From positions 1 to 27,935 of IMG/VR virus record IMGVR_UViG_3300027816_000333: a stretch of 27,935 nt of DNA. One strand, given 5' to 3'. The notes under the pieces are model-generated. The model did not search any database. It was not told the origin of the DNA and was given only the letters and a program-made list of their open reading frames with translations. The stretch comes from a virus. Positions 24,110-27,935 of this stretch are shown here, piece after piece. The translations under genes were made by a program, and so were the position numbers. Each line of letters starts with the position of its first letter. Positions within the stretch are counted from its first letter, which is position 1.

Positions 24110-26836
24110 TTAAATCCAAGACATTTCAACCCCAGTCACATGAGCTGTCCATCTAATATTATCACTAGCAACCCCAGTCACTAAAATTTCTAATTGATCT
24201 AAAGTGTTATTTGCGGAAATAGAAACATTCCAAGCAGTATTATTTTCAACGTCGGTACCCACTGTTGAAACCGCCCCAATAAGTGTGGTGTTCCCACCAA
24301 CATTTTTAACAGCAACTTTTCTAATATAATGAGCTGAACAACCAACACCACATGGGAATGTTGCGTTTTCTTGAACAGCTGAAATTGATACCGTTAAAAA
24401 TAAAGCTTTACCACTAGGTACTGTTAACCCTACTGTACTTGTTGGGTAATCTAAAAATAATTTAGTTGGTGTTGCTGTATTAGTTTTATTTGAAAGTAAA
24501 AACTCTACCTTTTGATTATCTCCCGGATTTGAAAACGTACCTATCGATAAACTTTGTTGACCATATCTGGATGTTAAAGCACCACAACCATAAGCTGTAC
24601 TATATTCTGATTGTACTGTATTACATCTACCACCAATTATTGAACTATAAGTGGAATTTGAGGATATTCTATTTTGTATTCCGTTAATTATTGTACTATA
24701 ACAAGTCCCCCCAGATATAAAATTAAGTTGACCATTACCGATCATATTAACACATCCACCACTAAAAATGTAATTTAATGCACCACCGACAATTATACTA
24801 GAATTTGACAAAATTGTATTACAAACACCACCATTAATTATACCATATATCGATGAACAACTAATTGTATTATGTATACCACCATTAATTGATGACCCCG
24901 TTGTTCCTGTAAATACCGTATTTTTAGCCCCACTATTAATGTTTGAAAAACACGAGGATGATGCTACCGTGTTCCCACTACCCCCACCTATAAATCCATG
25001 ATCACCATTCAAACAGTTTGATACCCCACCACCAATAACACTATCCGTGGACATTACTGTATTTGTTGATCCACCACCAATAACAGATCTGGATCCTCTA
25101 AGGTTATTAAGTAATCCACCTAAAACTGAAGAATGGTTACCAATGTTTTGATTACTTTGACCACCAACAATAACACTACAACCACCTAATGATTGATTAC
25201 CTAAACCATTACCAACAAATGAATATTGACCGCAAGATTGATTACAATACCCACCAACAATTGATGAATAACAATTATCTGTTATGTTATTACAACCACC
25301 ACCAATAAATGAACAACAAGAGTTTAATTTGGTTAAGTTCTTTTCCCCTCCGGAAATGACAGAACTACCACCACATGATGTATTACAAATACCACCACCA
25401 ATCAAAGATTTTGTACCTGTTGACCATATTGTGTTTTTACAACCACCATTAATTACTGAACAAAAAGAGTACGATGTATTACATTCTCCACCACCTATCG
25501 TATTTAATACACCTTCACTGTAATTTAAAATACCACCAGATATTACACTCTTTGAAGTAGGACACATTATTTTATTTTGACATCCACCACCAATTACTGA
25601 ACAATCACTAGTCCCCCAAATTGTGTTTAAACACCCACCAGCAATTGTACCATTAGTGGATAAGATGGTGTTGTCATTTCCACCACCAATAACAGCCCCT
25701 CCAGACGATACCCAAACCACATTTGAATTACCTCCGTTTATGGAACTAACCGTTCCCTCAGATACATTAAAAATTCCACCGGTAATAACCGAACCAATAC
25801 CATTTGATGTAATAATGTTTCCACTACCACCACCAATATTACCACCGGTCTCGATTGTGTTATTATCACCACCACCGATTGTTGACAAAGTACCAATCGC
25901 AGTATTAGAACCACCGCCAGCTATGACTGAACATCTACCGTTTGATGTGTTTGATATTCCACCACCAATTACCGAAAAACAAACTGAAGCGGTATTACAA
26001 TACCCACCACCGATTGTTGTGGAACAACCTACAGATGTGTTATAATACCCACCAGTCACGTTACTATATATAGTATAAGAGGTATTACCCTCACCACCAA
26101 GTACTGAAGAACAATCACCAAAAGAATTAGAATTTACATTTATTCTTTGTGTGGAATTAATACCAGTACCAACCTCATGTAAAATGTCTATCCCAGCTAT
26201 TGATGCCGTAGTTGTTTGTGTATTTAAATCTAATGTACCAGTTGTTATGTCATAAGTTCCACCAGTTACATAGTGATCTGTATACCCAGTCACAAATCCG
26301 GTTACAGTAAATGTACCACCAGTACTGTTTGTAAATTCAACATCGCCAGTATTTAAATCGTAAGTACCTCCTGTCACAAAAGTATCACCAAGTAAAGGCA
26401 ACAGACTTACAGTATCACTAAACCCATCATTTCTAGTTATTGTCAAATCCATCGCTGGAGTTTGGAATGTTAGTCCAGTGAAATATGTGTCAGTAAATCC
26501 AGTTATGAGAAAATTACTACCATCATTATTTGTTAATGTTAATTCTTCGGTAATGTCATTATATGACCCACCGACAACGTATTGGTATCCAGGTATAGTT
26601 ATCGTACCACCGGTTGAGTTATTTAATTGTAGTAATCCTGAAGATGGGAAATATGTCCCACTTACAATATCCCCGCCAGAAGTAACCCCACTTAAAACAT
26701 AAGGTAAAAACTGACTTAATGGTGTATGTTTTGTCGTACCACTAAATACATCATAGTTTACTATAGCTATTATGTCATTAGTTGTGTAGCCTGTGTTCCC
26801 AACGTAAGGTAACTGTGATATTCTTTTATCTGCCAT
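24110..26836 (-). CDS. Tail fibre / adhesin with YadA-like head repeats
   Basis: The protein has 908 residues in four parts. Residues 1-50 (ADKRISQLPYVG, then NDIIAIVNYD and GTTKHTPLSQFLP) form a probable virion-attachment module, also present in shortened form in the next fibre. Residues 85-205 hold repeats of the form GGTYDxxTGxxxFTNSTGGTFTVTGF. Residues 243-755 hold about 25-30 repeats around (S/V)(V/I)IGGGxxNT, of the kind found in YadA/Hia trimeric adhesin heads, predicted to stack as a left-handed beta-roll. The C-terminal 145 residues end in a beta domain (PSGKALFLTVSISA, then IRWTAHVTGVEMSWI) that may bind the host surface. About 30 cysteines lie almost entirely in the repeats, which is odd for a cytoplasmically assembled fibre. 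No chaperone-domain motif is obvious. Confidence 0.88.
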   Translation of the reverse strand: MADKRISQLPYVGNTGYTTNDIIAIVNYDVFSGTTKHTPLSQFLPYVLSGVTSGGDIVSGTYFPSSGLLQLNNSTGGTITIPGYQYVVGGSYNDITEELTLTNNDGSNFLITGFTDTYFTGLTFQTPAMDLTITRNDGFSDTVSLLPLLGDTFVTGGTYDLNTGDVEFTNSTGGTFTVTGFVTGYTDHYVTGGTYDITTGTLDLNTQTTTASIAGIDILHEVGTGINSTQRINVNSNSFGDCSSVLGGEGNTSYTIYSNVTGGYYNTSVGCSTTIGGGYCNTASVCFSVIGGGISNTSNGRCSVIAGGGSNTAIGTLSTIGGGDNNTIETGGNIGGGSGNIITSNGIGSVITGGIFNVSEGTVSSINGGNSNVVWVSSGGAVIGGGNDNTILSTNGTIAGGCLNTIWGTSDCSVIGGGCQNKIMCPTSKSVISGGILNYSEGVLNTIGGGECNTSYSFCSVINGGCKNTIWSTGTKSLIGGGICNTSCGGSSVISGGEKNLTKLNSCCSFIGGGCNNITDNCYSSIVGGYCNQSCGQYSFVGNGLGNQSLGGCSVIVGGQSNQNIGNHSSVLGGLLNNLRGSRSVIGGGSTNTVMSTDSVIGGGVSNCLNGDHGFIGGGSGNTVASSSCFSNINSGAKNTVFTGTTGSSINGGIHNTISCSSIYGIINGGVCNTILSNSSIIVGGALNYIFSGGCVNMIGNGQLNFISGGTCYSTIINGIQNRISSNSTYSSIIGGRCNTVQSEYSTAYGCGALTSRYGQQSLSIGTFSNPGDNQKVEFLLSNKTNTATPTKLFLDYPTSTVGLTVPSGKALFLTVSISAVQENATFPCGVGCSAHYIRKVAVKNVGGNTTLIGAVSTVGTDVENNTAWNVSISANNTLDQLEILVTGVASDNIRWTAHVTGVEMSWI
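24560..26110 (-). repeat. Protein-level repeat block of the fibre (IGGG..NT units)
   Basis: Degenerate repeats of roughly 14-24 codons share a core encoding IGGG or INGG, followed two residues later by NT or N. DNA identity between units is low except for the core, so the array is old and diverged rather than recently amplified. Limits are approximate. Confidence 0.8.
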
Positions 26837-26846
26837 GTTCTTTATT

Positions 26847-26857
26847 ATATAAATATT
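26847..26857 (-). promoter_or_regulatory. Late-promoter-like motif AATATTTATAT before the fibre gene
   Basis: On the minus strand AATATTTATAT lies 10 bases before ATG 26836 in the 36-base gap between the two fibre genes. Spacing matches the short class. Confidence 0.38.
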
Positions 26858-26872
26858 AATTATAATTAAAAA

Positions 26873-27490
26873 TTACTCCCCAATCCTAACCACCTCAAAA
26901 TACGGCTGGTTAAAAAATGTATTATCAAATACTGGGTACCCTTGATTACCTACACCACCACTAGCACCACCATGTAAACAAACGATCCCGATCCATTCGT
27001 TACCTAATGATGTATATATTTTTGAACCGGATTTTGTTGACTCACCATTCCCGGTTGTACCAATGAAACCTTGATCTAAGTATTCAATCTTTGTACCTAG
27101 ATCCCCACTACTTGATGTTGTTGAGGTTATCAAGGCCAACCTCAAAAAGTCAGTTCCGTCAGTCATATCGTAACTAGAGTACCTAGCTTTAATTAAATAT
27201 CTACCGGGTAATATTAGTTCTATTTTACTGCTGGTTGGATTAAAAACCGACGGAGAAGTGTTAATTACGGTATTATTATACGGGACTAAAAACTCAACAC
27301 CATTGGTCGTATTAGACAAACCAGAAGAACCATTAATGTTTATTTTACAATATGGGAACTGTAAATATTCGGTTATTGATGAAAATGGAGTGTGATAAGT
27401 TGTTCCGGTTAATTCGATGGGGAATAGGGTATCCTCAGTTATATTAGTGAGTACTGGTAATTCACCGATTGTTTTTCCTGTTAGTGACAT
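26873..27490 (-). CDS. Short tail fibre protein with C1q/TNF-like C-terminal domain (tentative)
   Basis: The protein has 205 residues. Residues 1-45 (KTIGELPVLTNITEDTLFPI, then TGTTYHTPFSSITEYLQFPY) match the attachment module of the neighbouring 908-residue fibre (ISQLP, then NDIIAIVN, GTTKHTPLSQFL). The two probably dock on the same baseplate or fibre site. Residues 55-205 are beta-rich with the spacing of a jelly-roll head: VEFLVPYNNTVINT, then IELILPGRYLIKARYSS, DFLRLALITS and GNEWIGIVCLHG. The 'lp.pG.Y.I.a..s' strand is typical of trimeric C1q/TNF-like domains used for receptor contact. The assignment of the C-terminal fold is by pattern only. No Shine-Dalgarno is present. A TATAAATA sequence lies before the start on the coding strand. 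Confidence 0.72.
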   Translation of the reverse strand: MSLTGKTIGELPVLTNITEDTLFPIELTGTTYHTPFSSITEYLQFPYCKININGSSGLSNTTNGVEFLVPYNNTVINTSPSVFNPTSSKIELILPGRYLIKARYSSYDMTDGTDFLRLALITSTTSSSGDLGTKIEYLDQGFIGTTGNGESTKSGSKIYTSLGNEWIGIVCLHGGASGGVGNQGYPVFDNTFFNQPYFEVVRIGE

Positions 27491-27502
27491 AATCTTATTT
27501 AT

Positions 27503-27935
27503 TTATATTGGGTTATTATATTTTAAGTAATTGTTTAAACCCACATTTAGATACGTATCACTGCCAACTATAATTGGATCGATAATATAATATGTGGATG
27601 TTGGGGTTACAGTTGGGGTTGGTGTTATAGTATTTGTTGGTGTTACGGTAGGTGTTACAGTTGGTGTTACAGTTGGTGTTATAGTATTTGTTGGTGTTAC
27701 GGTAGGTGTATTTGTTGGTGTTACGGTAGGTGTATTTGTTGGTGTTACAGTTGGTGTTATAGTATTTGTTGGTGTTACAGTTGGTGTTACAGTTGGTGTT
27801 ATGGTATTTGTTGGTGTTACAGTTGGTGTATTTGTTGGTGTTACAGTTGGTGTTACAGTTGGTGTTACAGTTGGTGTATTTGTTGGCGTTACAGTTGGTG
27901 TATTTGTTGGCGTTACAGTTGGTGTTACGGTAGGT
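27503..27935 (-). CDS. Thr/Pro-repeat protein, C-terminal part (partial, N-terminus beyond right edge)
   Basis: An open frame on the minus strand enters from the right edge and ends at TAA 27503-27505, giving 143 visible residues. About 110 of these are a T-x dipeptide repeat (x is mostly P, V, N or I, as in [12 protein letters not shown]). The last 33 residues are non-repetitive: [20 protein letters not shown] followed by [11 protein letters not shown]. The strand is chosen because it matches the neighbouring fibre genes, has a normal C-terminal domain and stop, and resembles the Thr/Pro linker inside the sheath protein. It is probably the linker and tip of a fibre or surface protein. The stop lies 12 bases before the next gene's ATG at 27490, so the two are likely co-transcribed. 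Confidence 0.72.
   Translation of the reverse strand, partial: PTVTPTVTPTNTPTVTPTNTPTVTPTVTPTVTPTNTPTVTPTNTITPTVTPTVTPTNTITPTVTPTNTPTVTPTNTPTVTPTNTITPTVTPTVTPTVTPTNTITPTPTVTPTSTYYIIDPIIVGSDTYLNVGLNNYLKYNNPI
27600..27935. repeat. Near-perfect short tandem repeat tract (12-bp units)
   Basis: The plus strand shows repeated GGTGTTACAGTT and GGTGTATTTGTT type units running to the window edge. Units differ by only a few bases, implying recent expansion by slippage or recombination. Because units are multiples of three, gains and losses keep the frame of the Thr/Pro protein. Confidence 0.92.

Noticed and set aside
25284-26045. Proline-rich open frames on the plus strand opposite the fibre repeats
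   Set aside because: They are the antisense image of the GGG/NT codons of the real fibre gene and have no start signals or separate protein character.
27491-27512. T4 late promoter TATAAATA before the short fibre gene
   Set aside because: A TATAAATA does occur on the coding strand, but only here before a gene. The recurrent motif in this window has the opposite orientation, so a single AT-rich match is not convincing.
27600-27935. CRISPR array
   Set aside because: The units are contiguous 12-bp coding repeats with no unique spacers.

Overview
The window is a stretch of an AT-rich genome of a large tailed phage (Caudoviricetes, myovirus type). It encodes a contractile tail sheath, a T4 gp19-like tail tube, a tape measure protein, large baseplate proteins, gp13/gp14/gp15-like neck and tail-completion proteins, tail fibres, a family B DNA polymerase and an SNF2 helicase. 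There is no integrase, tRNA, rRNA, CRISPR array or insertion sequence. A Bacteroidota host is likely for two reasons. Almost no start codon is preceded by a Shine-Dalgarno sequence. Two non-structural genes carry TTTG-N20-TAnnTTTG promoters, the pattern used by the Bacteroidota primary sigma factor. The host assignment is inference.

Layout. Positions 1-10370 (minus strand) hold the tail module, read right to left: tail tube, terminator, gp26-like tail assembly chaperone with a 50-codon extension reachable only by a +1 frameshift, tape measure protein, a 1671-residue baseplate protein with an OmpA-like domain, a small LysM/gp53-like protein, and a second large baseplate protein that runs off the left edge. 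Positions 10371-10566 are an AT-rich intergenic region with GCTAGC-centred repeats. A HAD-like phosphatase follows (10567-11382), with its own promoter nested in the sheath terminator. The very large tail sheath (1111 aa) is at 11468-14803. Divergent from it is a small ribbon-helix-helix-like gene. gp15-like and gp14-like genes (15080-16632) continue on the minus strand.

From 16691 to 21088 the plus strand carries an SNF2 helicase, a fusion of an HExxH metallopeptidase domain with an apparently intact Mn/Fe superoxide dismutase, a gp13-like neck protein and a small unknown protein. The minus strand then carries DNA polymerase (21065-24022), which has a perfect hairpin in its leader, two tail-fibre or adhesin genes, and the C-terminus of a Thr/Pro-repeat protein cut by the right edge.

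Regulation. Most structural genes have a directional AATATTTAT-like motif a short distance upstream. The polymerase and HAD genes have Bacteroidota-type promoters instead. This suggests two temporal classes: host-like early promoters and a phage-specific late promoter. The most unusual items are the metallopeptidase-SOD fusion, the +1 frameshift at the tail chaperone, the late-promoter-like motif, and the cysteine-rich YadA-like fibre.
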